From: Schistosoma mansoni
Lineage: Eukaryota; Platyhelminthes; Trematoda; Strigeidida; Schistosomatidae
DNA length: 64,000 nt
Assembly: GCF_000237925.1 (NCBI RefSeq)
Contig: NC_031495.1
Coordinates: 25,686,872 to 25,750,871 of the forward strand
Direction: 5' to 3'
Shown: positions 1-11,565 of the stretch, in pieces
How positions within the stretch are numbered: position 1 is the first letter of the stretch
Layout of the letters: the number at the start of each line of letters is the position of its first letter
The notes under the pieces: generated by a model
Database searches by the model: none
The model's input: the letters and a program-made list of their open reading frames with translations, nothing else
What the model was told of the DNA's origin: nothing
Program-made: the position numbers and the translations under genes

Positions 1-204
1 ACCTTTGTTCAGCATGACATGGAGCATGTGATTTGTTATAATTCTAAACATTTTTTATTCATGTGACTTTTTTCTAATTAATGAATAAATGAATTTACAA
101 ATCAGTACATAAATGAGTGTATTTCCGACTAAGTTCGTCGTCGTGTATTGTAGTGAAGAAATCTCCACTTTTACTAGTATTCTGTGTTTACATTTTGCAT
201 TAAG

Positions 205-383
205 AAAATTGTAGTAGCTTCTCCTTTCAAGTATATAGTAATAGGTGATACGGATATAACATTGGCGAAGGAGGTTTCGGAGGAAGAAAGGAAAATAAAT
301 CCCAAATTTATATTGATCCAAAGATTTTATACTGAAACAGTGAGGCTACAAGACTTGATAACGTGTATTTTATTATACGGAAG
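205..383 (+). CDS. internal exon of an unrecognised gene (exon A)
   Basis: An open stretch of about 60 codons is bounded by an AG acceptor (after position 204; the upstream choice is uncertain) and a GTAAAA donor at 384. It reads Lys-Ile-Val-Val-Ala-Ser-Pro and ends ...Leu-Leu-Tyr-Gly-Arg, with a charged middle (EVSEEERK). The exon ends in phase 2, and the exon starting at 453 supplies exactly the one base needed to complete an Arg codon. That phase match is the main reason to believe it. The intron between them would be only 69 bases. I recognise no domain and see no signal peptide. The rest of the gene lies off the left edge or was not found. It could still be an accidental open frame. Confidence 0.4.
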
Positions 384-452
384 GTAAAAGCAACACACAT
401 GTTATGCCATTGACCATTGATTTTCTGATATGATGAACTTATTAAACTTCAG

Positions 453-604
453 GTGGGTAGCCTTGATTTGTATTGTCCGTAGAAACAAAGGAAACTTATC
501 GATAATAATAGATGAAGATAAAGCTGTCATAAGTTATCTGCGGTTGGAAAACTGGCCATTTGAATTCCTGATGATTAGTCCAAGAACACCGTGCTGTCTA
601 CAAG
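453..604 (+). CDS. internal exon of the same unrecognised gene (exon B)
   Basis: A 152-base open stretch lies between a TTCAG acceptor (451-452) and a GTAAAA donor at 605. It begins with the single base that completes the Arg codon of the preceding exon, then reads Trp-Val-Ala-Leu-Ile-Cys-Ile-Val-Arg-Arg, followed by a mixed charged and hydrophobic stretch and a Cys-Cys pair near the end (SPRTPCCLQ). It leaves in phase 1. No following exon was recognised to the right. The first 8 residues are hydrophobic, but the run is too short to call a membrane helix. Together the two exons give about 110 residues that I cannot assign to a family. Confidence 0.4.
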
Positions 605-883
605 GTAAAAGTTTCTTGGGTTTGACCCCATGTTGACACCAGTACCACATTTTTGAGAGTCCCAATTTAGAACGAAACAATTATCGATTATTTTGTAATT
701 CTGTGGTGTGGGCTACTGATGTTGAAAGATATAAGTAGATATAAGATATAAGTTGAAAGTGAAATACCTGGCAGCAGAAGGTTAGGAACTTCGAAGAAAA
801 GGGAGTGAAGGCAGTAAATGGTTTCTGTGAAAACGAAGGAACACTTCAGTCTGAGACGATTGATTGACATTTGCAAAAGGAAT

Positions 884-1016
884 AGTCAAGTTTTGGACAA
901 TTGATTGACACTTTGCAAATTAAGTATTTATTGTATGGTTCTCAGATTTTAGCAAGATGTTCTGTAATTTCGTCTACAAATATATTCGATTGTCCTGACT
1001 TGTGTTCTCGTTCACT
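884..1016 (+). repeat. dispersed repeat, copy 1
   Basis: About 130 bases match the stretch at 2238-2368 at many positions. Shared blocks include GATTGATTGA, TTGCAAATTAA, TGTATGGTT or its close variant, TCAGATTTTAG, TTCTGTAATTT, CAAATATAT and GTGTTCTCGTTCAC or its close variant. Family unknown; no coding potential. Confidence 0.6.
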
Positions 1017-2237
1017 ATAATCCCAAAATATCGTCTAATGGATTTGGTCGGTCATAAAATTATTTTCATTGCAATTATAAGATATGTGATGTGTACATGT
1101 ACTCATAAATCACACAATATATCAAGGGTTTTTCAACAGTGCAATATATGCCATGCCGAATTTCCCGACCAAATTTACTTCTCTTACGTATCAGTATATC
1201 AGTTGATGGAATGAATTATAAGGATTTAAAAATTGTTGTTCTGATATATTTTTCTCATAGAGGTCGATTAAGTTATTCACGAACTATCTAGCTGAAATGA
1301 TAATCTAATCAACTGTGTCATATGATGAACTTTGATTAACATCATACGACAAATAGTTCATACGACCATGATAGACACATTTCGACCTCAAGAATCAATA
1401 TTTTTTTTATAGAAGACCGTTATAATAAGAAGTAATTATATTCTGTATGCTAACTAGTACTACTAAAAAATAACCAATTTTCAGTCTAGTAGACTAGTAT
1501 TTAGGTCAGAGAGAGGTCAATAAGCACAGTCGAAAGTAATGTATTTAGAATTCAAATCAGCCACGGAGCATGTAGAAGGGTACCACTTATCAGTAAAAAT
1601 ACCACAAGAACTCTGTTCACACTGTAATTGATAACTAATGATCTGTTTTCCTATTATTAGTTTTAATTAAGATCTATCAACAAAATTGCAGTATGGCCTT
1701 CGGTTTAAGTGATTCGATATCGCTTGCTGGCAATAATCAAGTAACTATTAATAAATTGCACCACTATATCTAGCCATTTACTCCAAATTGATCGTTTTAA
1801 TGTGGTCACCGATATGTTCGGCATATCAGTATATTATTTACTACTCGGTAATCAATTAATCTTGACAATTGATTTTCTGCACATTAACAAAATTCTGTCT
1901 TCGTAAGTCAAACAAAAAAATTCACACCTGCCCCTTATCTTTATCTTACCCGCTTGACAACATATAATTACTTCGCACAGAAGAACTTAGATCGAGTTAT
2001 CATATATAAACTAAGATTTCTGTAAATCCTGACATACTTATACTTTGATAAAGCCATTAAAAAAATTGCGAGACTTCAATAGGAAAAAAGCTGAGTTATA
2101 CTATATTTCCATCGTAATAACGATGGTATTTCAGTAGAAGATCGATAAGGAAAGAACGGAAACGAAACGCAATTGGTATGAAAATGCATGAACAATGAAA
2201 TCAGAGACGATGGACTGATATTTGCAGAAGGAACAGT

Positions 2238-2368
2238 GGAGACTGAGACAATTGATTGATAGGTTGCAAATTAACTATTTACGGTATGGTTGTCAGATTT
2301 TAGTGAGATATTCTGTAATTTTGTATCCAAATATATGCGATTACCCCACTCGTGTTCTTGTTCACGAC
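2238..2368 (+). repeat. dispersed repeat, copy 2
   Basis: Second copy of the repeat at 884-1016, in the same orientation, diverged by substitutions and small indels. It ends with GTGTTCTTGTTCACGAC, matching the right end of copy 1. Confidence 0.6.
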
Positions 2369-3669
2369 AATTTCACTAAGTTAATCTAGTAGTTCCACAG
2401 AGTCGATGAATCGCGATTATGGTTTATAATTAATTATTTATCGTCTAAGACCGATGCGAACCAAAAAATGAACGATACACATGTACTATAACTATTACAT
2501 GTGATTTAGTTTGATTTTTCTTAAGTATTGTTTACTGGATTAAAAGACTGTTTCCCCATAAATAATCAGTGTTCTGAAATCCGAATAAAAATTTGGACAG
2601 TCAGACGATGTCTTATTTTCATGAAATCAGAATAACTTTGTTGCCTCACTTTGGAGATGACTAAAATCTCTTCGTCATTTGGCTACCTAACGAATACCTA
2701 TACTCCCTATGGAAAGTCTGTAGGCCACCATGCTGGACTTTAAAACATGATGTATTTTAACATATTAAGGTGGAAGAAAATCTCAAGATGCACATGGATA
2801 TTAAATTTATGATTGTTGCATTACTAGTGAATATTGTTGGAAGAGATTTTTTTCAATCAAAATAACTGACTATGTGCAGCGTAGACAATATGCTGACCAA
2901 ATATTTATCACATATTAGAGGCTGAAAGGGAACGAAAAAAATCAAAAACCGTTGAAAATGTAATTGAAATTAAGGGAAAAACGATGATAGGGGAGCGCCG
3001 CATACATTCAAATTCAGATGCTCTCAGCACTAGAAAAAAGGAACAGCAATAATCACAAACTATGTTATATTGATTGTCATGTTAAAGTAGTGACAACATT
3101 TTAACATAAGATATTACGAATTCTATTTTAGGAGGTCATGAGTACGATACAGAAAATTAATTTGCATTCATGATGACGAAAAAGGAAAGTAGATTGTTCC
3201 TTACAGAGTACAGAACTATTTGATCTCAAAAGAGTTGCAAATCAGCATAAATATATATCGTAATGGATGACGGTAGGAAAAGGGTTTCACTAAATTTCAT
3301 CAAAAGAAAACATTACACAGAAATTGGATATAGTTCATAATCAGAAGAGTGTATTGAAAGGTGAATAATGAAATATCAAAATAACAGTGACATAGGAAAA
3401 TATGAGGAAAAAGTGCTGAATACAAACACAAGATCCACTAAGTTAGTTCGGGAACTTAGTGAAGAAAAACACGAATAGTGTTACATTGTAGCAAACACAG
3501 TGACACAAAGCAAATATAATAATATACCACATTCGACGACGCGAACACGAATAAAGTCAATAATTATGCTTCACGAATATCATAACTCGTTATCACCTCC
3601 CAGATACGACGACTCACAAACAACTAGTCCACTGATCAAAGTAGGAGAGCGTTATAATATATAGATTCA

Positions 3670-3675
3670 TTTATT
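3670..3675 (-). terminator. poly(A) signal AATAAA for the minus-strand metallothionein
   Basis: TTTATT on the plus strand reads AATAAA on the minus strand. It lies about 70 bases downstream of the stop codon at 3744-3746, a normal distance for this tiny gene. Confidence 0.6.
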
Positions 3676-3743
3676 ACTAACAGCTTGAACTACACAATGA
3701 ATTGATTAACTTATTCTGAGAAACATTCGAAGTTGTCTTGTGA

Positions 3744-4003
3744 TTAGCAACCTTGCTTACATGTGCACCCACATTTGCACTCACCACATTTACAAACATT
3801 CGGTGCACAGTCACAACCTGTCTTCATTTTGCATCCATTGCAACAAGAACAGTTCGGACCGTTACAACCTGAAATAAACGGAAACCTTGAATTAGTTGTA
3901 AGGAAGGTGAATAAAAATACTTGGATTGTGTGTAAATGTAGTAATCACAATATCTTCGTACTAATAGAAAGGTACACTGGTTATAAACACACTCACCTGG
4001 CAT
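3744..4003 (-). CDS. metallothionein, 43 aa, two exons
   Basis: Small cytosolic metal-binding protein. Exon 1 (4003-3997) encodes Met-Pro plus the first base of Gly and ends in a GTGAGT donor. After a 128-base intron, exon 2 (3868-3744) follows a TTATTTCAG acceptor and ends in TAA. The 43-residue product has 14 cysteines at 4, 9, 11, 12, 15, 21, 23, 28, 30, 33, 35, 37, 39 and 43, with Cys-x-Cys, Cys-Cys and Cys-x-x-Cys clusters typical of metallothioneins, which bind Zn, Cd or Cu through thiolates. There are no aromatic residues. A TATA box and a CCAAT box lie upstream. The divergent plus-strand gene at 6479 has the same intron position and phase and the same cysteine spacing from Cys9 on, so the two are paralogues. 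Cysteine-rich reading on this strand only and proper splice sites make the call firm. Confidence 0.92.
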
Positions 4004-4050
4004 AATCCTGCTACTTCACAACTAGATGATCTGAAACTACTCGAGTAATC

Positions 4051-4110
4051 TATTTATATACAAGTATGCATTATATGTGAACTACACATAGAAATGTAGG
4101 CCAATGAAAA
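4051..4110 (-). promoter_or_regulatory. promoter of the minus-strand metallothionein
   Basis: On the minus strand a CCAAT-type box in the form ATTGG (near 4101-4106) is followed by TATGTG, then TCACATAT and GCATA, and a TATATAAATA box at 4060-4051, about 50 bases before the ATG. The same series of blocks, in the same order, precedes the plus-strand metallothionein. I saw no convincing TGCRCNC metal response element by eye. Confidence 0.6.
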
Positions 4111-6361
4111 TTGCCAAATATTTCCCATATCATCTCCCATTGGTTGAATCTATGTAATTCGAGTGAGAGTATTTTGAATTTTGGAGAATTAGGGAAAAAT
4201 TTCCAACTTATGTTTTAAAAACTGAGTATTTCATTCATTTACTGTGGTGAAAGAGATTGAAGTTACGAAACACACGAGTGACATATCAGAAAATGCCATA
4301 TAACGGCTTTTCATTCCTTATCTATTCCCACTACAAAATAACTTTAAGGCTTACCATTCAATGCCACTACCGTTTTTACAATACGACATAAATTAGCCTT
4401 TGGAATATGGTTCCGTGCCTTACAACAGTCTCGTTATATTTATTATTGATTTGCAGTTCTCTAAAAAGCACTTTATGAGTCTTGAGTGTTGTTTTGATAA
4501 GTTGCGTGAAAAACTACTAATTCAGTTTGGGTCAGCCACTTACAAACGTTTCAGTGACAAGTGGTACAAACGATTGCAGTAAATTTATCCATCATCCAGG
4601 TAAATATGATTAGACATATTCTCCCACAATTTACAACTTTTCTCAACTGAAACAATGAGTACCTATATACCTAAATTTATCATTTCTCACCGTTATTCCT
4701 TATTTGTAGTATTGTAAGTGATAGATGTACTGAATAATTCAAGATAATTTCGGTACAGTTCAAACCGATGATTGTTTTCAGAACAGACCTGTGTAAGATT
4801 ACTACCATCAGAAAAGTATACCCGTAGTTGTCGATTTTGGCTTATCATACTGAAGACTTGAAAATGTGTGCCACAATCTGAAAATGTAATAATTCATATT
4901 TACTAATAGTAATTTTAAACACCACAAATTTCGCATCAATGATAGTTACATTTTTGGCGACTAGTTTCCTTCAGGTTTCGAATATTTCTTCCGAAGATGT
5001 TAATCATAACAGTACGGAGTTCACATTTCCCTTATTCTCATATGAAAGTCTTCTGATCCGTGGATCACAACCTTTCGATGAATTACTACATGGATGATTA
5101 CGAGCTATCATGATATACTTCATAATGTATTTACGTCATTTCAGTGTAATAAAGAAAATGACCCACAACTAAGGAACTTGAACCTGAAGTATTATTTACG
5201 AAGGAAACTCCTAACAAACATTTATTAATCTTCATCTCTTGTGTTTCTCGTTTTACACCGAATATGTTTTTAAACATAAAAACCAGATATGTCCGTTGTA
5301 CACTATGCATTCCTTGACTTTCAACGTAAGCATATTGTGTAACAGTACATTGCGCATGGAAAAATGTTTGCATTACACACGTTAGTATTCAATCGGTGTA
5401 TTCCCATACTCTTCCTAACTGAAAAACTGTTTGCTAAGCATTATCAGTCGAAACATAGTTATCAAGTGGATTGATACTCTTCCTGAACTAGAGACTTCGA
5501 AAATGCTACTAAGTAAAATGAAGTCCATGAAGCAGAATTAACTGAAGCGGAAACGGGATCTATTCTTTTTCAGGAGGCCGATACAAGCTTCTTGCTCACT
5601 GATTATCAGATATTTCTTCAAATGCAAGTTTCAAAGTAAATTATACAGACAGAGAGCATCTAGTATTTTGCGCAACTACCCCTTCTAGCATCCTGATCTA
5701 TTCTAAACAGAGTTTTCAATGCAACTATTGTGGCAGGCTTATCCAAATTGACATTTACTAAGTATTATGCAAATCTGTATGAACAGTTAAACTGGAGAAA
5801 GAGTGATCCATGTGGTTTATAACAACTTCAAGGATTTTCTGACACATACGGACAACTAGAGAATTCGTTGTACTCAGTGAAATTCATTCACAAATATAGT
5901 GAGGACGAGCACTTAACAAGTTATATTGATACTGACTTCAGAAAGTATCGTCAATAATGTGTTCTCGAATTTGAATCATTACGTTGAATATTATCAAGAA
6001 AATCTGCATGCTATTAGATCTAGATAGTGTAGTCAAATCTGACATCATGTGTTGTGTGAACTGAAACAAACGCGAACCTATGTACACAAACTATAGGAAT
6101 ATTGCTAGAGCAGACACCACAGTGATTCATATAATGAATTTCAATAAAAATTAAATGCAAAGTTATAAAAAGGAATGATGACAATTTCACAAACCCTGTT
6201 TCACAATTACAGTCAAGCAATTCTGATAAAATAATGAGTTTCTCTTCCACTACAAACAACAAATTTTTGTCATTATTTTCCAGTCTACAATTTCTGTCTA
6301 AACACAAGTCTTCTGATAATTTCAACCAATCTGTGATGCTATGTGAAAAGTATCACAATTT
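4111..6361. other. divergent intergenic region between the two metallothioneins
   Basis: About 2.25 kb of AT-rich DNA with many stops in all frames and no exon, tRNA or repeat that I can identify. Short open frames here have no splice support or family resemblance. Confidence 0.5.
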
Positions 6362-6427
6362 CTATTGGTTCATTTTCCGTATGTGTTTATCACATATCAA
6401 GCATAGAAAATTAAAATGTATATAAGC
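6362..6427 (+). promoter_or_regulatory. promoter of the plus-strand metallothionein
   Basis: ATTGG near 6364, then TATGTG, CACATAT, GCATA and a TATATAAG box at 6419-6426, about 53 bases before the ATG at 6479. The order and sequence of these blocks match the other metallothionein promoter, which suggests that the promoter was duplicated with the gene or is held by selection. Confidence 0.6.
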
Positions 6428-6478
6428 GAACGATACATCGGACAAATTATACACTAAACTATCTCAGTAAGAATAATC

Positions 6479-6725
6479 ATGCCAGGTAAGATTGTTGTTG
6501 TATGGTATTATCTATTCACATTGTCCAGAAATTATTCATTACAATTGTAATTAATTGTAATTAACTAAATATTCTCTCTGTTAAATCGAAGGTTGTGGTG
6601 GTGGTAGTGGAAACTGTAAATGCTGTTCTGGATGTGCATCGGGTAAAGGATGTGATTGTCCATCTGGTCAATGTCAATGTTCTGGGTGTACGTGTGGATG
6701 TTCGTGTCCTTCCAAATGCAAATAA
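6479..6725 (+). CDS. metallothionein, 46 aa, two exons
   Basis: Small metal-binding protein. Exon 1 (6479-6485) encodes Met-Pro plus one base of Gly, followed by a GTAAG donor. The intron is 106 bases. Exon 2 (6592-6725) follows an AAG acceptor and ends in TAA. The 46-residue product has 14 cysteines at 4, 11, 13, 14, 17, 23, 25, 30, 32, 35, 37, 39, 41 and 45, and is rich in Gly, Ser and Lys, with no aromatics. From the second cysteine on, the spacing equals that of the minus-strand paralogue; the difference is two extra Gly/Ser residues after Cys4. Metallothioneins sequester Zn, Cd or Cu and buffer oxidants. Whether this copy prefers another metal cannot be read from the sequence. The poly(A) signal is at 6801. 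Confidence 0.93.
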
Positions 6726-6800
6726 GATAACATTCAGTCATTTTAAACTGTATTCAGATTCATTAATTATTGTTAATTGCATAATATGTTGATAAATGAT

Positions 6801-6806
6801 AATAAA
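6801..6806 (+). terminator. poly(A) signal AATAAA for the plus-strand metallothionein
   Basis: AATAAA lies 75 bases after the stop codon, the same distance class as in the divergent paralogue. Confidence 0.6.
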
Positions 6807-9800
6807 ATATTAATTTAACCACAATGTTCATTTTGAATGGTGAAATTTATTTGGGATTTGATGTTAGAATAGTGAAATTTCCTTATGATCAGTGTTGTCA
6901 GTCTGTGGTGAAATGTGTGCATTTCGTTATGATTAGGTTTCTGATAAACAAGCAGTTGTTTAGAAATGGTTGACGGATGATTACAAAGCTACTTTGATTG
7001 AGAATAATTTGTTTTATGGTTGTTCATAAAATACTCCTCTTGATATGAATTCACATTAAAACTCATTATTTGTCATCATTGCTGAAATGTGAAAGACTTT
7101 GAATTTTAATTAATTTCCTCGTATAACTAGGGCTTACGCTTTGTGTGAATTTCATTAATCAATTATATCGCAGGTAGTATTTATTGTCTTGCCTGAATAT
7201 TGTAAACGTTTGTACGTAGAATCTCTGGAAATCAACTATTACATGCATAGTTTCTTATCAAAAAACCTGAAACGCACCCGTCAAATTACAAATCGTCCGA
7301 TGACTAATTTAGGCTACCTCTTGCCATAAAAATACTGAGGTTGGGAGTAAATGCTAATACGATCACATTGACGAGTTAAGAATCAGGTGGATATCATGAC
7401 CAGACAGCAATTAGACAACCACTGTATATATCAGAGAACTGAATAGCTTATTACAGAACAATCCTAAGCAAATGAAATATGGTTCTTGTGACAGATTAGA
7501 ATTTGTATTGTTATGTGGGTGTAAGATTGATTATCTGAATTGATGTAAACAGTGTGATTGACTGATAATTAGTTACAAAACCCGAATTACCAAAACCATA
7601 CCTTCAACAAACAGACTTCAACAGATAGAATAGCCGCGTTTCAAGAAGCATTGTTTTGATTTTAGCAAGGCCAAACAACCACATTCAAAATATTTAACTT
7701 AAAAAGGAATATTTTCAAATAATGCGTAGTATATAAATGACTATCATCGACGGAATTTGTAAGTGAGTTAGCAGTTTATTAAACCAAAATTTGTCTATCA
7801 GTGTGTGGTTGTGGAGATTGTCAGGTTTTTGATTGAGATTATGAATCAATGATTGTTAGACTACAATTGAATTGGACGACCCTTTCGTCGAGTGCTTCTA
7901 GGTTTTCAATGGTGGTCTAACATTCATCAATTCATGATCTCAATCTAAAATCTAACTATCATCTTTACATAATGTGTACAACATTACACAGTCATTTGGA
8001 TTTTAGAATCTATGCCGCTGTTTAGGAGGGGTTTATGTCATCTCACTGTTTTATGCTTAGTATCGATCAATATTTTGATGTACATAATTTCTCTTATGCC
8101 TGAATTAGAGTTGTACTGTTTACATGGATTGTTTCTCTTATCGTTGTTATGCATATGAATTTCGGTTATTCTAGATTTTAAGTTGTTACAAACCTCCTTT
8201 TCATTTCCTGTGTATCTTATTTCAGTTAAACCAAAGAATATATCACTGGTAAAGTTCATCATGGATAATTAAGTCATTAAAACAACTCCGAAGAACTATT
8301 TTTATGATCACGTTCCCAAAGTACGTGTACTCACTGACTTTATTCATCAGAAACGCGCGATAATCGACTTTAATGAGTCACTTTTAAATCTCACTAGGGT
8401 TGTTGATGATCAGTACTGACTAGCGTGAAATAAGCCTAGGATTTCTTTCCAACTGAGTTCAAGCATCCTACATCAAATCTGGTGTTTCATAGGATGTATG
8501 TTTGTTGGTGTTAACAGTTAAATTGATGTCCTGTGAACAATTATTGAGTATGATATTGTAACAGGAAACAAAATATAAGAAGAACTCAAAAATGTCTCGT
8601 ACAATACAGTAGTAGGAAAGTTTGGACTGAAAGACTAATTAATAAAATTTTGTTTTACGAGTTATACTACTTAAGTAACAAAATGTTATTGAGTCAATTA
8701 AATTCGTGTTAACGCGTGATGTTTGTATAATAGAAACTTTGAAATCCTAAACACCTTGTTTCATTAGCTTAATTTGAGGCTTAATTGAAGTAAGAGAGTG
8801 GTGTCATATTGAAACTTATAGATTTCATATTGCTTTCATACATAAGATTATACTGAAATCAATACTGAAGTGTTCTTTTTTTCATTTGAACGCATATTAG
8901 GAAGCATCAGTTTTTCACATCGTCTATAAATGTTTGTCTTGAATCGGATTAATCAAAATTCTCACTCAACTGTACGCTTCAATATACTTCTAATACATAA
9001 TCTGTATCCGAAACAATTGTCTTGAAGTTTTATGTGTGTTTTTTCCCTTAAATTCTGACTTTATGATCTTTTGGAAAAATTTCGGTTCTCGTGTTCTCCT
9101 TAGTTTCAGAAATATTTTTATTATATCAGAGTCTGTATGCAATTTACAGTTTATTTACTAATTATTGAAGAATTTGATTCTACCGCATTTCCATCTCATA
9201 TATGTAAATGAAAATCAATACACTGTAAAAGGTCGGATTCATTTACTACAGAACAGTTAACAAAATGTCTTATATGTATAGGATTTGTCTGATGATTACG
9301 TAATGATTTAAATGTGTCACTATCATTAAATAATATAGCCCATTTACGAATCATATTATCACTATTTAGTCTTTCGGACCATTATTATTACTACAATAAT
9401 TTTGATCTGTTTACTATTTATCTAATTAATTGTATTTCGTTATGTTAATCTATTTAGGTTAACATTTAGGCTAATGAACATTTGTATCCGATTTTATAAT
9501 GATTATAACTAACTGTTTATTAATTACATTTATAATCACAAAAACACACCACAGAATAATCTATATTTGTAGTTGTTTGTTCTCAAGGTATTGATTTTTA
9601 TTCTAAGAACGGAACAGAAGTAAATTTCAAGGGAACAAAAACGACCAGGATTCAACGTATATATCTATATATATACGCGTGTTCTACTACGTAATTTGGC
9701 ATTTATGAAATGGAAAAACAAATAATTGCACAAATTTTAATGAATGTTTTATTTATATTTTTCAACATCACCATGAAAAGAAGAGAAGTAATGAGAGTGA

Positions 9801-10199
9801 GGAGACCAGTTCTTTTGTGTATAATTAAATGCTTTAGGTTACAGTGATTAGAAAGAGTTTAATTTATTTTTTAATCATTCAGTAAAAACAAACAAACAGT
9901 GAATTGAGTTGTAACATCTTAAAAACAAATAATCAAATGTTTAAAAGATTTTATGATCATATACTCAATTTACTACTGTATTAAGAATATTAAGTAGTAA
10001 AGGCAGAAATCGGAAAAAAAGAATCATGATTTCTTTTGTTTACTTGTTTATTATTCATATAAGTAAACAACAACAATAATAATAGTACACTTGTTATTAA
10101 TTACAATTTAATCAATATTTATAAAGTAATTATATAATGAAAAGTAAATTAATAAATATCATTTGATGTTTTAGAACAATGAAAATGTTTATTAAACCA
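6807..10199. other. non-coding, AT-rich, one small fold-back repeat
   Basis: No exon recognised. A short inverted-repeat element at 7832-7950 belongs to the fold-back family listed separately. Any remaining 3' exon of the 7B2 gene would be expected here or further left, or in the assembly gap, but I could not pick it out. Confidence 0.45.
7832..7950. repeat. short fold-back copy of the second hammerhead repeat family
   Basis: The left arm reads TTGAGATTATGAATCAATGA then GTTAGACTAC; the right arm, read on the minus strand, gives TGAGATCATGAATTGATGAA then GTTAGACCACC. Between them only the 3' side of the hammerhead region remains (CGTCGAGTGCTTCTAGG). This is the end structure of the copy at 27838-28100 with the tRNA-like centre missing. 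Confidence 0.55.
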
Positions 10200-10399
10200 N
10201 NNNNNNNNNNNNNNNNNNNNNNNNNNNNNNNNNNNNNNNNNNNNNNNNNNNNNNNNNNNNNNNNNNNNNNNNNNNNNNNNNNNNNNNNNNNNNNNNNNNN
10301 NNNNNNNNNNNNNNNNNNNNNNNNNNNNNNNNNNNNNNNNNNNNNNNNNNNNNNNNNNNNNNNNNNNNNNNNNNNNNNNNNNNNNNNNNNNNNNNNNNN
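10200..10399. other. assembly gap (200 N)
   Basis: Exactly 200 N, a conventional fixed gap size, so the true length is unknown. It lies downstream of the 7B2 exon and could hide its 3' exon. Confidence 0.99.
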
Positions 10400-10489
10400 A
10401 TCCCTTTATTCCCTGAATTAAATATGACTGAATAGTTTGGATAAAGTTATTTCGGTAATTACTTTAACCGACAAATAGTCTTTGTCATG

Positions 10490-10605
10490 GTCGGATCTCA
10501 GTATAATACCATCGATGGTCTGTGAGTATCAGGAAAATGTTTCACCCTAGTATGGGACTCCTGAGCACTAAGAATTCACGAACCCAAGAAGAACAGAACT
10601 CAGTA
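10490..10605 (-). repeat. decayed hammerhead-repeat fragment
   Basis: On the minus strand it reads GGGTTCGTGAA, then AGTGCTCAGGAGTCCCATAC and TAGGGTGAAAC. This is the layout seen around the ribozyme of the 27838-28100 element (stem II flanked by a CTGANGA-like box and GAAA), but the core is altered. Assignment is by arrangement only. Confidence 0.35.
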
Positions 10606-10734
10606 TCATTAGGTTATATTAGCCAGTTTCCCAATGCAATGTTTTAAAAAGCATGCATGTTTTTTTTGTAATTCAAGCACTTGTCTTAAGACAATTTATG
10701 GTAGGAAAAATATTAACGGAGTCTAACAACTTAC

Positions 10735-11565
10735 TTTCCCATCAGTCTTTTGTCCCGAGACAAAATCAGTTTTATGTCCATTTTCATTTGATTCAACTGG
10801 ACAATTATCCATATGTTCATTATCACATGAACATTCACCATTTTGCATTTTTCTTATTATCCAATGTCGATTAAATTCAATGGTATCTTCAATATCTTGA
10901 TCACAAGGTGTTGGTAAATCATTTGACTTATAATTTAATGGACATGGATTAGGTGGATCACAATAAGCAGGTAAATTATCAAGTTTGGATTCTATATGAG
11001 ATGATTCTAGCTCACTAGATAGATTTAAATTATCAGCTGATGTATCTTGTGCTCCAGCTCCCACTAAGGCATAATCTATCCACTGACCTGTTTCACTGGA
11101 ACCTCCAGAAACTTTATGTTCGCCCCATAGGGGATTTTGATAAGCAATTTCATTTCGACGTTCTGTTAAACCTGGTTCATGTAAAACTTTATCATTATTA
11201 TTTTTATTTGGATTCAATTCGTAATTATCATTTGATTTTTGGTCGAAATTTGAATACATCAATTTTAGTTTATCAATATCATCTTCTTGTAGTCTGCCTA
11301 ATTTAGCTTGATTGATTTCATTTAATAATGCATTCCATTGTCGATCAGTAATTTCATAATTTTCTGGATAATCTTCTTGAAAAATTGGATGTTCCGGTGA
11401 ATATAAACGTTCTAATGTTGATTCTAAACCAGGATTCTGTTTTATATAATCATCATACAATAGTTTTCCATCATTTATCAATCTATCTATGTACTGATCA
11501 TAATTGCTAGCCAATATTTGACCGCACAAATTAGTTAGAAAAAGTAAAAGGAAGAATATTCTAGG
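10735..11565 (-). CDS. neuroendocrine protein 7B2 (secretogranin V), main exon
   Basis: 7B2 is a secretory-pathway protein that helps prohormone convertase 2 mature and, through its C-terminal peptide, inhibits it. This 831-base exon (277 codons, phase 0 at both ends) opens after an ATTATAG acceptor and closes at a GTAAGT donor. It starts with a hydrophobic run (IFFLLLFLTNL), likely part of a signal peptide. It then has acidic Asp/Asn-rich sequence, the family block NPLWGEHKVSGG and the hallmark DPPNPCP followed by a second cysteine and DTIEF, matching vertebrate DPPNPCP...CLENTPDTAEF. The PPNPCP stretch is the polyproline-like element important for PC2 binding in vertebrates. Beyond it lie extra cysteines (ECSCDNEHMDNCP) that I do not recall from vertebrate 7B2. 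The furin site and inhibitory C-terminal peptide must lie on a later exon, not found here. Confidence 0.88.

Larger units (their letters stand above)
605..3669. other. non-coding stretch, one dispersed repeat pair
   Basis: AT-rich DNA with no exon that I can support. The only structure seen is a pair of related direct repeats near 884-1016 and 2238-2368, listed separately. It lies between the unrecognised edge gene and the minus-strand metallothionein poly(A) signal. Confidence 0.5.

Noticed and set aside
10179-10421. Open frame across the N run
   Set aside because: Almost wholly made of unknown bases; not evidence of coding.
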